A DNA stretch of 64,000 bases from Nocardioides szechwanensis (GTDB lineage: Bacteria; Actinomycetota; Actinomycetes; Propionibacteriales; Nocardioidaceae): assembly GCF_900103935.1 (NCBI RefSeq), contig NZ_FNIC01000001.1:629203-693202 (forward strand), read 5' to 3'. A model generated the notes under the pieces. It did not search any database, was not told the DNA's origin, and saw only the letters and a list, made by a program, of their open reading frames with translations. The translations under genes and the position numbers were made by a program. This document shows, one piece after another, positions 56,405 through 64,000 of the stretch; within the stretch, counting starts at the first letter, position 1, and each line of letters starts with the position of its first letter.

Positions 56405-57349
56405 ATGAGCGACTTCTCCCAGGACGCGACCCGGCGGTCCGCCAAGGCCGGCGAGATCACCCTCAACTACTACGAGGCCGGGGTCGCGACCGACGTCGGC
56501 GGCGGACTGCCGCTGGTAATGCTGCACGGCGGCGGTCCCGGCGCCAGCGCCTGGTCCAACTTCGGCCGCGCGCTGCCGGGCTTCGCCACGTCGTTCCGCA
56601 CCCTGCTGGTCGACCAGCCGGGCTTCGGCGGTTCCGAAAAGCCCCCGGTGGTCGGCAACTTCTACCGCCACGCGGCCGACCACGTCGTCAAGCTCCTCGA
56701 CGAGCTCGGCATCGACCGGGTGCACCTGCTCGGCAACAGCCTCGGCGGCGGTACGGCGATGCGGCTCGCTCTCGAGTATCCCGACCGCGTCGGCCGGCTG
56801 GTCCTGATGGGCCCCGGCGGACTCTCGCTCAACCTCTTCCACGCCGACCCCACCGAGGGCGTGCAGCGCCTGATGGACTTCGGCGCCAACCCCTCGCGTG
56901 AGTCGCTGCGGGCGTTCATCTCCACGATGGTCGTCGACCAGTCGCTGGTGACCGACGAGCTGGTCGAGGAGCGGTTCGCCGACGCGACGGCGCCGGGCGC
57001 GCAGGAGGCGATGCGCTCGATGGGCGTGTCGTTCTGGAACCCCGAGACCGCCGAGGACGGCATGCTCTGGCGCGAGGCCCACCGCCTGCGCAAGCACACG
57101 CTGCTCACCTGGGGACGCGAGGACCGGGTCAACCCGCTCGACGGCGCCATGGTCGCGCTCAAGCTGATCCCCAAGGCGTCGCTGCATGTCTTCCCCAACT
57201 GCGGGCACTGGGCACAGATCGAGGCGGCCGACGAGTTCCGCGAGGTCGCCACCGCGTTCTACGCCCGCCACTCGCGCCCGACCGAGTCGAGCGAGGGACG
57301 AGCGAGCGACCGAGGGCGCGCACCAGAGGGAGAGAGGAGCCGCTCATGA
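56405..57349 (+). CDS. hsaD: HsaD, 4,9-DSHA hydrolase
   Basis: A 314-residue C-C bond hydrolase of the meta-cleavage product family. Oxyanion motif MLHGGGPGASAWSNF (~38-52), nucleophile GNSLGGG (~112-118), Asp in GREDRVNPLD and His in PNCGHWAQIE (~263-272). HsaD splits the ring-opened DSHA into DOHNAA and 2-hydroxyhexa-2,4-dienoate. The final ~25 residues form a Ser/Arg/Glu-rich tail (SSEGRASDRGRAPEGE) beyond the usual end; the DNA here is made of GAGCGAG-like repeats, so the tail may be repeat-derived. It overlaps hsaC by 4 nt. Confidence 0.9.
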   Translation: MSDFSQDATRRSAKAGEITLNYYEAGVATDVGGGLPLVMLHGGGPGASAWSNFGRALPGFATSFRTLLVDQPGFGGSEKPPVVGNFYRHAADHVVKLLDELGIDRVHLLGNSLGGGTAMRLALEYPDRVGRLVLMGPGGLSLNLFHADPTEGVQRLMDFGANPSRESLRAFISTMVVDQSLVTDELVEERFADATAPGAQEAMRSMGVSFWNPETAEDGMLWREAHRLRKHTLLTWGREDRVNPLDGAMVALKLIPKASLHVFPNCGHWAQIEAADEFREVATAFYARHSRPTESSEGRASDRGRAPEGERSRS

Positions 57350-58248
57350 CGATCGACCTCAAGTCGATGGGCTACGTCCGCGTCGCGAGCACCGACCTCG
57401 GCCAGTGGACGACGTTCGCCGGCAAGGTCCTCGGCCTCGCGGCCGGCCGCGGCCCCAACCCCGACCACCAGTACTGGCGCATCGACCAGGTCTCCGCCCG
57501 GCTCGTGGTCTTCCCCTCCGACGTCGACCAGCTGGCCGCGACCGGCTGGGAGGTCGCCGACCACCGCGCCCTCCAGGACGCCCGCGAGCACCTCCAGAAG
57601 GCCGGTGTGGCGTTCGAGGAGGGCTCGCGCGAGGAGCTCGACGAGCGCCGCGTGCAGGAGCTGGTCCGCTTCTCCGACCCGTGGGACAACGTCTTCGAGC
57701 TCTTCCACGGCATCACCTACGAGTCGCGGCCCGTCGTCACGCCGTACGCCGCGAAGTTCGTCACCGGCGACCAGGGGATGGGCCACATCGTGCTGCCGGT
57801 CCTCGACGACGTCGAGGCGCTGCGGTTCTACACCGAGGTGCTCGGCTTCCGGCTGCGCGACTCGATGAGCATGCCCGGGGAGTTCGTCGGCAAGGAGCCC
57901 GGCTCCAAGGTCTGGCTGCGTTTCCTCGGGGTCAACCCGCGGCACCACTCGCTGGCGTTCCTGCCGATGCCCAACCCGGCCAAGTGCGTCCACATCATGC
58001 TCGAGGTCGACGAGCTCGACCACGTCGGCCGCGCGCTCGAGCGCGTGCGCAAGCACAAGGCGCCGCTGTCGGCGACGCTCGGCCGGCACATGAACGACGA
58101 GATGGTCTCCTTCTACGTCAAGTCGCCCGGCGGCTTCGACATCGAGTTCGGCACCGACGGCCTCCAGGTCGACGACGGTCGTTGGGTCGCCCGCGAGTCG
58201 ACGGCCGTGTCCTACTGGGGGCACGACTTCGGTGGCGGGGGCCAGTGA
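57346..58248 (+). CDS. hsaC: HsaC, 3,4-DHSA extradiol dioxygenase
   Basis: A 300-residue two-domain VOC extradiol dioxygenase. Iron ligands are predicted at His147 (MGHIVLP), His200 or 201 (NPRHHSLAF) and Glu267 (DIEFGTDG). HsaC cleaves the catechol ring of 3,4-dihydroxy-9,10-secoandrostatriene-dione, giving DSHA for HsaD. Length equals that of Rv3568c (300). The ATG overlaps hsaD (ATGA) and has GAGAGGAG upstream. Confidence 0.91.
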   Translation: MTIDLKSMGYVRVASTDLGQWTTFAGKVLGLAAGRGPNPDHQYWRIDQVSARLVVFPSDVDQLAATGWEVADHRALQDAREHLQKAGVAFEEGSREELDERRVQELVRFSDPWDNVFELFHGITYESRPVVTPYAAKFVTGDQGMGHIVLPVLDDVEALRFYTEVLGFRLRDSMSMPGEFVGKEPGSKVWLRFLGVNPRHHSLAFLPMPNPAKCVHIMLEVDELDHVGRALERVRKHKAPLSATLGRHMNDEMVSFYVKSPGGFDIEFGTDGLQVDDGRWVARESTAVSYWGHDFGGGGQ

Positions 58249-58261
58249 AACAGTGGGGTCC

Positions 58262-58897
58262 ATGACCTCGAGTCCCGAGATCCCCGAGGGGATGAGCCCC
58301 GACGCCCGGGAGACCTGGCCGAGCCCGGAGCTGATCAGCTCCTGGCTGGGTGACCACGACTTCGACTTCGAGTGGCGCCCGGGCGAGAGCTCGACGGTCC
58401 ACGTCGAGGACCCCGAGGCGCTCGCGGCCGCCCGGCAGTTCCGCGACGTGCTCGGCAGCTTCGCCTCGGGCGTGACGGTCGTGACCACCGTGAGCAACGG
58501 CGAGCCGGTCGGGATGACCTGCCAGTCGTTCTCCAGCGTCTCGCTCGACCCGCCCCTCGTGCTGTTCATCCCCGCCAAGACCTCGCGGGCCTGGCCGCTG
58601 ATGCAGCGCTCCGGCCGCTTCTGCGTCAACTTCCTGGCCGCCGACCAGGCCGAGCTCTCCAACACGATGGCCAGCCGGGGCACCGACAAGTTCGCCGATG
58701 TCTCCTGGCAGCCGACCGAGTCCACCGGCTCGCCGTTGCTCGAGGGTGCGCTGGGCTACGTCGACTGCAGCATCCACGCCGTCCACGAGGCCGGCGACCA
58801 CTATGTCGTGATCGGCCGGGTCCTCGAGCTCGCGCTCGGCGAGGCCGAGAAGCCGCTGCTCTTCTTCCAGGGCAAGTACCGGACCACGGACCAATGA
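58262..58897 (+). CDS. hsaB: HsaB, flavin reductase of the 3-HSA hydroxylase
   Basis: A 211-residue reductase. After a ~50-residue N-terminal extension, the flavin reductase domain starts at RQFRDVLGSFASGVTVVTTV (~59-78) and continues with GMTCQSFSSVSLDPPLVLF and CSIHAVHEAGDHYVVIGRV. HsaB reduces FMN with NADH and delivers it to HsaA. It starts 13 nt after hsaC; an earlier in-frame start at 58232 would overlap hsaC and is not used. Confidence 0.9.
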   Translation: MTSSPEIPEGMSPDARETWPSPELISSWLGDHDFDFEWRPGESSTVHVEDPEALAAARQFRDVLGSFASGVTVVTTVSNGEPVGMTCQSFSSVSLDPPLVLFIPAKTSRAWPLMQRSGRFCVNFLAADQAELSNTMASRGTDKFADVSWQPTESTGSPLLEGALGYVDCSIHAVHEAGDHYVVIGRVLELALGEAEKPLLFFQGKYRTTDQ

Positions 58898-59133
58898 GCA
58901 CCGTGGCCCCGCCCGACCCCGTCGGCGAGATGTTCGCGAGCCGCTCGGTGCCGGTGCACCTCGCCCGGGGCGTCGCCGGACTGGTGCTGCTCGTCGCGGC
59001 GTTCGCGCTCGCCCATCTCTCAGCCCTGTGGCTGCTGCTCATCCCGGTCACCGTCGTGCTGTGGCGGGGCTGCGTCTCGTGCTGGACGCTGGGCCTGATG
59101 GCCACCCGCGCCCGGACCTGCCCGATCCGCTGA
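58894..59133 (+). CDS. Small two-helix membrane protein in the hsa operon
   Basis: A 79-residue protein whose ATG overlaps the hsaB stop by 4 nt, so it is expressed with HsaA-D. Two hydrophobic helices (~22-40 and ~42-58) are separated by a short turn. The C-terminal part reads WRGCVSCWTLG with a CxxC, then a basic RARTCPIR end with a third Cys. No family was recognised, and no counterpart is known in the M. tuberculosis hsa cluster. It may be a membrane tether or a redox-sensitive element for the HsaAB system; that is speculation. Confidence 0.72.
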   Translation: MSTVAPPDPVGEMFASRSVPVHLARGVAGLVLLVAAFALAHLSALWLLLIPVTVVLWRGCVSCWTLGLMATRARTCPIR

Positions 59134-59138
59134 GCCTG

Positions 59139-59172
59139 GATCGAGCTGAGACCGGCTCGTCAGAGCTCGATC
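59139..59172. terminator. Convergent hairpin, hsa operon / fadE33
   Basis: GATCGAGCT (59139-59147) is the reverse complement of AGCTCGATC (59164-59172), with a 16-nt loop. It spans the gap between the small membrane protein and the end of fadE33, whose last codons it overlaps, and could terminate both. Confidence 0.6.
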
Positions 59173-60149
59173 AGAGCCCGGTGCTCGTGGGCCTGGCCGA
59201 ACAGCTGCCCGAGGGCGTGGGCACGCTTGAACACCAGGTGGGCGTCGTGCTCCCAGGTGATGGCGATGCCGCCGTGGAGCTGCACGGTCTCGCCCGCGAT
59301 CCGGTCGAGCGCGTCGGAGCAGTAGGACTTGGCCACGTGGGTCAGTCGCTCGGCGTTGTCGGCGCCGCTCGACACGGCGTACGACGCCGCCCAGGAAGCG
59401 GAGCGCGACATCTCGAGCAGCACCAGCATGTCGGCCATCCGGTGCTTGAGCGCCTGGAAGGAGCCGATCGCGCGCCCGAACTGCACGCGCTCCTTGCTGT
59501 AGGCCACGGTCATCTCGAGCGCGCGGGCGGCGAGCCCGGCCTGGAGTGCGGCACAGCCGGCCGCCCCGACCAGGCGGGCGCGCTCGGACGCGGCATCGCC
59601 GTCGCCGGCGGGGGTGGTCGTCGCTCCGGACAGGTCGACGTGCGCCAGCCGGATCGTCTGGTCCATCGACTCGGCCCAGGTGCGCGTGACCGACTCGGGG
59701 TCGACCTCGACCAGGCCGTCGTCGGTCACGGCCAGCAGCACCGTCGCACGGTCGCCCTCGAGCACCGGCCTGTCGTCGAGCATGATCGCGGCGACCTCAC
59801 CCATCGCGATGCGGGGGAGCAGCCGCGACTTGGCGTCCTCGCTGCCGCCGGCCAGCAGCGCCTCGGCGGTCACCAGCGACGACAGCAGGGGAGACGGGGC
59901 CAGGGAGCGGCCCATCTCCTCGAGCACGATCAGGGCCTCGAACAGGGAGAACCCCGCGCCGTCGTACTCCTCGGGGATGCCCAGCGCGGCCGCGCCGATC
60001 TGCTCGCACAGGGTCTGCCACAGCGCCTCGTCGAAGCCCGCCTCCGACTCCATCGCGGTGCGGACCGCGCCCGGGTCGGCGCGCTTGGCCAGGAGGGAGC
60101 GGACCATCGAGGCCAGCTCCTGCTGCTCCTGGGAGAACGCGAAGTCCAT
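59160..60149 (-). CDS. fadE33: FadE33-type acyl-CoA dehydrogenase subunit
   Basis: A 329-residue ACAD-like protein, shorter than catalytic members. DFAFSQEQQELASMVRSLLAKR at the start, YSKERVQFGRAIGSFQALKHRMADM (~220-244) and LHGGIAITWEHDAHLVFKRA (~290-309) identify the fold. In M. tuberculosis FadE31 pairs with FadE32 or FadE33 in alpha2beta2 complexes acting on CoA esters from the bicyclic HIP moiety. The gene order fadD3-fadE31-fadE32-fadE33 is kept. It overlaps fadE32 (TGATG). Confidence 0.83.
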   Translation of the reverse strand: MDFAFSQEQQELASMVRSLLAKRADPGAVRTAMESEAGFDEALWQTLCEQIGAAALGIPEEYDGAGFSLFEALIVLEEMGRSLAPSPLLSSLVTAEALLAGGSEDAKSRLLPRIAMGEVAAIMLDDRPVLEGDRATVLLAVTDDGLVEVDPESVTRTWAESMDQTIRLAHVDLSGATTTPAGDGDAASERARLVGAAGCAALQAGLAARALEMTVAYSKERVQFGRAIGSFQALKHRMADMLVLLEMSRSASWAASYAVSSGADNAERLTHVAKSYCSDALDRIAGETVQLHGGIAITWEHDAHLVFKRAHALGQLFGQAHEHRALIEL

Positions 60150-61021
60150 CAGGCACCGACCAGCGTGGCCAGGAGCTCGGCGCGGTGGTGGGCGGGCGTG
60201 CCCCAGGCGGTGACGAGGGCGCGGACCTTGGTGAGCCAGATGCTCAGGTCGAACTCCTCGGTGTAGCCGATGGCGCCGTGGACCTGGAGCCCGGTGCGGG
60301 ACGCGAGGTACGCCGCGTCGGCACACGCGACCTTGGCCGCCGAGGCCGGGACCGCGCCGAGCGCCGCACCCTGGACCAGTGGCCGGGCGAAGTCGAGCGC
60401 GATCCGGACGTCGGCGAGCGCGTGCTTGATCGCCTGGTAGCTGCCGATCTCGCGGCCGAACTGCTTGCGCTGCTTCACGTAGGTCACCGAGTCGGTGAGG
60501 ATCCGCTCGCCGCAGCCGAGCAGCTGGGCGGACGTCGCGAGCACCGCGAGGTCGAACGCCGCGGGGTCGGACTCGCCGTCGCCGGTCACCTCGAAGAGGC
60601 GGCGGGTGCGGTCCACGGATCCGACCCGCTTGCCGACGGAGGCCGCGGGGGAGGTGCCGACGTAGACCTGGTCGGCGATGTCGGCGTCGAGCGCGTAGGG
60701 CACGTGCGGGGGGAGCGCCAGGGTGGCGATGCCCTCGACCTCGTGGCCGAGTGCCACCGGCAGGTAGGCCGCGGACTCGACCCACGGCCCCGGGACGGCG
60801 TACTTGCCGAGGGCCTCGAAGGCGAGGGTGACCTCGACCGGGGTGGCCTCGGTCGCAAGCATCGTGACGCCCTGCTCAGCCAGGCGCTTCCAGAGCGTGA
60901 GCCCCGGAGCGGGATCGCCGGCGGCCCAGGCGCGGGCCACCGCGGCCGTGTCGGAGGCCGCGAGCAGCGACTCGAGCGACGCCGCGAAGTCGCGCTGGTC
61001 GTCGGACAGGACGAACTTCAC
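60149..61021 (-). CDS. fadE32: FadE32-type acyl-CoA dehydrogenase subunit
   Basis: A 290-residue ACAD-like subunit starting at GTG 61021, which overlaps the fadE31 stop (GTGA). KFVLSDDQRDFAASLESLLA starts the N-terminal helical domain. TYVKQRKQFGREIGSYQAIKHALADVRIALDFARP (~180-214) is the conserved C-terminal core and QVHGAIGYTEEFDLSIWLTK the last helix region. It is shorter than most ACADs (~380) and likely needs FadE31 for activity. Confidence 0.82.
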   Translation of the reverse strand: MKFVLSDDQRDFAASLESLLAASDTAAVARAWAAGDPAPGLTLWKRLAEQGVTMLATEATPVEVTLAFEALGKYAVPGPWVESAAYLPVALGHEVEGIATLALPPHVPYALDADIADQVYVGTSPAASVGKRVGSVDRTRRLFEVTGDGESDPAAFDLAVLATSAQLLGCGERILTDSVTYVKQRKQFGREIGSYQAIKHALADVRIALDFARPLVQGAALGAVPASAAKVACADAAYLASRTGLQVHGAIGYTEEFDLSIWLTKVRALVTAWGTPAHHRAELLATLVGA

Positions 61022-62178
61022 TTCCGGACCTCCCTGGGCAGACCGAGGATCCGCTCCGCCACGATGTTGCGTTGGATCTCGTTGGTGCCGGCGTAGATCG
61101 GGCCGGAGAGCGAGAACGTGTAGCCGTCGAGCCACGTCGACTCCACCTCGGCCTCGGGTCCGAGCAGGTCGAGGGCGGTCTCGTGCAGGGCGATGTCGAG
61201 CTCGGACCAGAACACCTTGTTGACGGAGCCGGCCGCGCCGATGTCGCCGCCGTCGGCGAGCCGGGTGACCGTGCCCCACGTGTAAAGCCGGTAGGACTGC
61301 GCCTTGAGCCAGGCGTCCACGACGGCATTCCCGCTGACCCGTCCCAAACTGTGCGACGGGTCACCGGCGACCTGGCGGTAGAGGTCGACCAGCCGGTCGG
61401 CGGCGGCACAGAAGCGGCCGGGGGAGCGCAGCGAGAGCCCGCGCTCGTTGCCTGCCGTACTCATCGCGACCCGCCACCCGTCGCCGGGGGCGCCGAGCAC
61501 GTCGGCGTCGGGGACGAAGACGTCCTCGAAGAAGATCTCGGCGAAGCCGGCCTCGCCGTCGAGCTGGGCGATCGGACGCACCGTGATGCCGTCGGCCTCC
61601 AGCGGGAAGAGGAAGTACGTCAGGCCGTGGTGGCGCTGGGCCTCGGGGTCGGAGCGGAACAGGCCGAAGCCCCAGTGCGCGAACGACGCTCGCGAGGACC
61701 AGGTCTTCTGGCCGTTGAGCACCCACCCACCCCGCTCGTCGTCACGCCGCGCGGTCGAGCGCAGCGACGCGAGGTCGGAGCCGGCCTCGGGCTCGGACCA
61801 GGCCTGCGCCCAGATCTTCTCGCCGGTCGCCATCGAGGGCAGGAACCGTTCCTGCTGCTCCTGGGTGCCGTGGTCGAAGACGATCGGCGCGAGCAGGAAG
61901 ATGCCGTTCTGGGAGACCCGGCCGGGGGCGCCGGCGCGGTAGTACTCCTCCTCGAAGATCACCCACTCGACCAGCGACGCCTCGCGGCCGTGGTAGGCCT
62001 TCGGCCAGGACACGACCGCCCAGCCCGCGTCGGCCAGCCTGGCCTCCCACTCCTGGTGGGCGACGAAACCTTCGGCGGTGTCCATCGACGGCAGCGGCTC
62101 GGACGGCACGTTGGCCGCCAGCCACTCGCGGGCCTCGGCCTGGAAGGCCAGCTCGGACGCGGACAGGTCGAGATCCAT
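61018..62178 (-). CDS. fadE31: FadE31-type acyl-CoA dehydrogenase with a palindromic repeat in frame
   Basis: A 386-residue ACAD. LELAFQAEAREWLA-type start, VSWPKAYHGREASLVEW (~56-72), WSEPEAGSDLASLRST (~126-141), QKTWSSRASFAHWGFG (~156-171), NERGLSLRSPGRF (~244) and IYAGTNEIQRNIVAERILGLPREV (end) are conserved. It is the full-length partner of FadE32/FadE33 for HIP-derived CoA esters. Around residues 272-281 (GDPSHSLGRVSG) the coding DNA is the 29-bp palindrome at 61335-61363; the insert reads through without stop and the catalytic regions look intact. Confidence 0.85.
   Translation of the reverse strand: MDLDLSASELAFQAEAREWLAANVPSEPLPSMDTAEGFVAHQEWEARLADAGWAVVSWPKAYHGREASLVEWVIFEEEYYRAGAPGRVSQNGIFLLAPIVFDHGTQEQQERFLPSMATGEKIWAQAWSEPEAGSDLASLRSTARRDDERGGWVLNGQKTWSSRASFAHWGFGLFRSDPEAQRHHGLTYFLFPLEADGITVRPIAQLDGEAGFAEIFFEDVFVPDADVLGAPGDGWRVAMSTAGNERGLSLRSPGRFCAAADRLVDLYRQVAGDPSHSLGRVSGNAVVDAWLKAQSYRLYTWGTVTRLADGGDIGAAGSVNKVFWSELDIALHETALDLLGPEAEVESTWLDGYTFSLSGPIYAGTNEIQRNIVAERILGLPREVRK
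61335..61363. repeat. 29-bp palindromic repeat inside fadE31, copy 3
   Basis: TGACCCGTC and GACGGGTCA form perfect 9-bp arms around an 11-nt centre (CCAAACTGTGC). It has the same length and arms as the units at 16180-16208 and 28659-28687. It is the only copy of this family inside a gene. Confidence 0.8.
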
Positions 62179-63701
62179 CAGGAGCTCCTCAGCTGGGTCT
62201 TCAGCACCTTGCCGGACAGGTTGCGCGGCAGTCCGTCGACGAACTCGACGTGCCGCGGCACCTTGAAGTTGGCCAGCCGCTCCTTGCAGAACGCGACGAC
62301 CGCCTCCGCGGTGAGCCCAGTGGTGGGCCCTGGGTCGGTCCGGACGACGTAGGCCTTGCCGACCTCGCCCATCCGCTCGTCGGGTACGCCGACCACGGCG
62401 ACGTCGGCGACCCCGTCGAGGCGGGCGAGTGCCTGCTCGACCTCGGCGGGGTAGACGTTGAAGCCGCCGGAGATGTACATGTCCTTGAGCCGGTCGGTGA
62501 TCCGCAGGTTGCCGGCCTCGTCGAGGGTGCCCACGTCGCCGGTGTGCAGCCAGCCGTCGGCGTCGATCGCCTCGGCGGTGGCGGCCGGGTCGTCGAGGTA
62601 GCCGAGCATCACGTAGTCGCCACGCAGCAGCAGCTCTCCTGCCTCGCCGTCGGGGGCATCGATGCGGGCCTCCATGCCGGGGATGGCGCGCCCGCACGTG
62701 GTCGCCACGGTCTCGGCGGAGTCGTCCTCGCGGCACATGGTGGCGACCACCGCCTCGGTCATGCCGAACGCCGTGACGACCTGGTCGATGCCGAGCCCCT
62801 CCGGTGCAGGGGCGCGCATCCGCTCGATCAGGACGACCGGGACGACGGCGGCGCCGGTCACCGCGAGCCGCAGCGAGGACAGGTCGCGGTCGGTGCGGCC
62901 CGGAGCGTTGAGCAGCGACTGGTAGATCGTCGGCGCGCCGGGCAGCAGCGAGATCTGCGCCGTCTCGATCAGCGCCATCGTCTCGTCGAGGTCGAACGTC
63001 GCGACCGGGTAGAGCGTGGCGCCGGTGAGCAGCCCGACCACGATCCCGATCTTGTAGCCGAAGGAGTGGAAGAACGGGTTGACCACGAGGTAGCGGTCTT
63101 CCGAGCGGACGCCGCCGAGCTCCGCCCAGGCCATGGCGACGCCGATGGTCTGCCGGTGCGCGGACATGGCGCCCTTGGAGCGACCGGTGGTGCCGGAGGT
63201 GAAGAGGATGTCGGCCACGTCGTCGGGGGACACTGCGTCGGCGACCCCGTCGATGACGCCCAGGTCGCCGGCCGGCACGGCGACGGCGTCGAGGTCGGTG
63301 ATCTCGATGATGTCCGCGACCCTGGCCAGGTCGCTCGCGGCTCGCAGGTCGGCGACCTGCGTGCGGCCGAGGAACCCGTCGGCCACGAGCACCAGCGTCG
63401 CGCCGGTGCGGTCGACGACGTCAGCCACCTCGTGGCCCGTGTAGCGCGAGTTGACCGGCACGAGCGTCCCGCCGGCGTACGACACGGCGAGTGCGGCGAC
63501 CACCCAGTTGATGCTGTTGGGCGCCCACACGACGACGCGGCCGCCGGGCTCGAGGCCGCGGGCGCGGTAGCCGGCGGCGGTGGCCCGCACGAGGTCGTGG
63601 AGCTGGGTGAACGGGAGGACCCGGTCTCCCTCGACGTAGGCCGGTGCCCCGCCGAAGCGATCCGCCGCGTCCCGGAGCAGCCTCGGGATCGTGTCGGTCA
63701 C
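62178..63701 (-). CDS. fadD3: FadD3-type acyl-CoA ligase (HIP-CoA synthetase)
   Basis: A 507-residue ANL-superfamily ligase. ATP motif FTSGTTGRSKGAM (~170-182), VTAFGMTEAV (~315-324), the hinge GWLHTGDVGTLDEAGNLRITDR (~390-411), FNVYPAEVEQALARLDGV and the catalytic Lys region PRNLSGKVLK (~490-499) are present. FadD3 makes the CoA ester of HIP (3aalpha-H-4alpha(3'-propanoate)-7abeta-methylhexahydro-1,5-indanedione). GTG 63701 has GGAGG upstream. The gene opposes fadE30 across an 18-bp palindrome, the same divergent arrangement as in M. tuberculosis. Confidence 0.87.
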   Translation of the reverse strand: MTDTIPRLLRDAADRFGGAPAYVEGDRVLPFTQLHDLVRATAAGYRARGLEPGGRVVVWAPNSINWVVAALAVSYAGGTLVPVNSRYTGHEVADVVDRTGATLVLVADGFLGRTQVADLRAASDLARVADIIEITDLDAVAVPAGDLGVIDGVADAVSPDDVADILFTSGTTGRSKGAMSAHRQTIGVAMAWAELGGVRSEDRYLVVNPFFHSFGYKIGIVVGLLTGATLYPVATFDLDETMALIETAQISLLPGAPTIYQSLLNAPGRTDRDLSSLRLAVTGAAVVPVVLIERMRAPAPEGLGIDQVVTAFGMTEAVVATMCREDDSAETVATTCGRAIPGMEARIDAPDGEAGELLLRGDYVMLGYLDDPAATAEAIDADGWLHTGDVGTLDEAGNLRITDRLKDMYISGGFNVYPAEVEQALARLDGVADVAVVGVPDERMGEVGKAYVVRTDPGPTTGLTAEAVVAFCKERLANFKVPRHVEFVDGLPRNLSGKVLKTQLRSS

Positions 63702-63718
63702 GCGTCCTCCTTCACCCA

Positions 63719-63741
63719 ACCAAGCAATTGCTTGGTAGGCT
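63719..63741. promoter_or_regulatory. KstR2-like palindrome and fadE30 -10
   Basis: ACCAAGCAATTGCTTGGT (63719-63736) is a perfect 18-bp palindrome. Each half-aligned 14-mer fits the KstR2 consensus AnCAAGnnCTTGnT with one mismatch. TAGGCT (63736-63741) overlaps its right end as a -10, 7 nt before the fadE30 GTG, so that transcript is predicted to be leaderless. The operator is suited to control both genes. Confidence 0.74.
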
Positions 63742-63748
63742 ACCACTT

Positions 63749-64000
63749 GTGGACCTGAGCTACTCCGAGGAGGACCAGGCGTTCCGGGCAGAGATCCGGG
63801 CCTGGCTCGAGGAGAACCTGACCGGCGAGTGGGCCGAGCTGCGCGGCATGGGCGGCGCCGGCCGCGACCACGAGATGTTCGAGGAGCGGCTCGCCTGGAA
63901 CCGGCACCTGGCCGCCCACGGCTGGACCTGCGTGGGCTGGCCCACCGAGCACGGCGGGCGCGGGCTGAGCCTGTGGCAGCAAGTGATCTTCCACGAGGAG
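63749..64000 (+). CDS. fadE30: FadE30-type acyl-CoA dehydrogenase (5' part, cut by window edge)
   Basis: The first 84 residues of an ACAD starting at GTG 63749: DLSYSEEDQAFRAEIRAWLEENLTG is the N-terminal helix, followed by a glycine-rich segment with GRDHEMFEERLAWN and GWTCVGWPTEHGGRGLSLWQQ at the edge. FadE30 dehydrogenates the HIP-CoA propionate side chain. The gene is divergent from fadD3, as in mycobacteria, which supports the name; the rest is outside the window. Confidence 0.8.
   Translation, partial: MDLSYSEEDQAFRAEIRAWLEENLTGEWAELRGMGGAGRDHEMFEERLAWNRHLAAHGWTCVGWPTEHGGRGLSLWQQVIFHEE

Overview
The window is a GC-rich, gene-dense actinobacterial chromosome segment holding about 65 genes. 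The best fit is a steroid-degrading member of the Nocardioidaceae (Nocardioides/Pimelobacter-like). That is inferred from the combination of a mce4-type sterol importer, KstR, the hsa ring-degradation genes and the codon and base composition. No rRNA, tRNA, CRISPR array or intact insertion sequence was seen.

Layout. 1-419: end of a DUF1707 membrane protein. 570-10711: complete mce4 operon (yrbE4AB, mce4A-F, two Mce-associated proteins). 10812-14256: ferredoxin reductase, 3Fe-4S ferredoxin, hsd4A, a second SDR and a PPOX-fold flavoprotein. 14303-16165: a receiver-like/PIG-L fusion and a HAD phosphatase. 16241-16843: kstR, the master sterol repressor, followed divergently by a glycosyltransferase / methyltransferase / alpha-alpha toroid cassette and an opposed second methyltransferase. 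20912-22990: fadE34. 22987-25757: MASE1/PAS sensor kinase and its response regulator. 25817-29621: lipase-like hydrolase, WS/DGAT acyltransferase and another hydrolase. 29717-37312: side-chain (igr-type) operon with fused fadE28-fadE29, a split chsH2, chsH1 and ltp2, extended by a MOSC gene and hrpB. 37361-39728: DLH hydrolase, VOC protein and a DUF480-methyltransferase fusion. 39733-45182: hsd4B and kstD opposed to hsaE-hsaG-hsaF. 45202-54926: non-steroid genes (tdh-kbl, ppk2, acyl-ACP desaturase, DUF4193, hmp, an SOS-boxed DUF222-HNH gene, a VOC gene). 55233-59133: hsaA-hsaD-hsaC-hsaB plus a small membrane protein. 59160-64000: fadE33-fadE32-fadE31-fadD3 opposed to fadE30 (C/D-ring and propionate-moiety degradation).

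How it works together. Mce4 imports sterol. FadE34, FadE28-29, ChsH1/H2, Ltp2, Hsd4A and Hsd4B remove the side chain. KstD dehydrogenates ring A. HsaA-D open rings A and B, and HsaE-G-F turn the released dienoate into pyruvate and propionyl-CoA. FadD3 and FadE30-33 process the remaining HIP moiety. KshA/KshB, CYP125 and KstR2 are not in the window.

Regulation is unusually legible. Nine boxes matching TnnAACnnGTTnnA (six exact, three with one mismatch) lie before these units, including one at kstR itself. A perfect 18-bp palindrome resembling the KstR2 motif separates fadD3 and fadE30. Many of the boxes overlap a TAnnnT -10 hexamer, and several genes appear leaderless. Two families of small palindromic elements sit mostly at convergent gene ends; one 29-bp unit lies inside the fadE31 reading frame.
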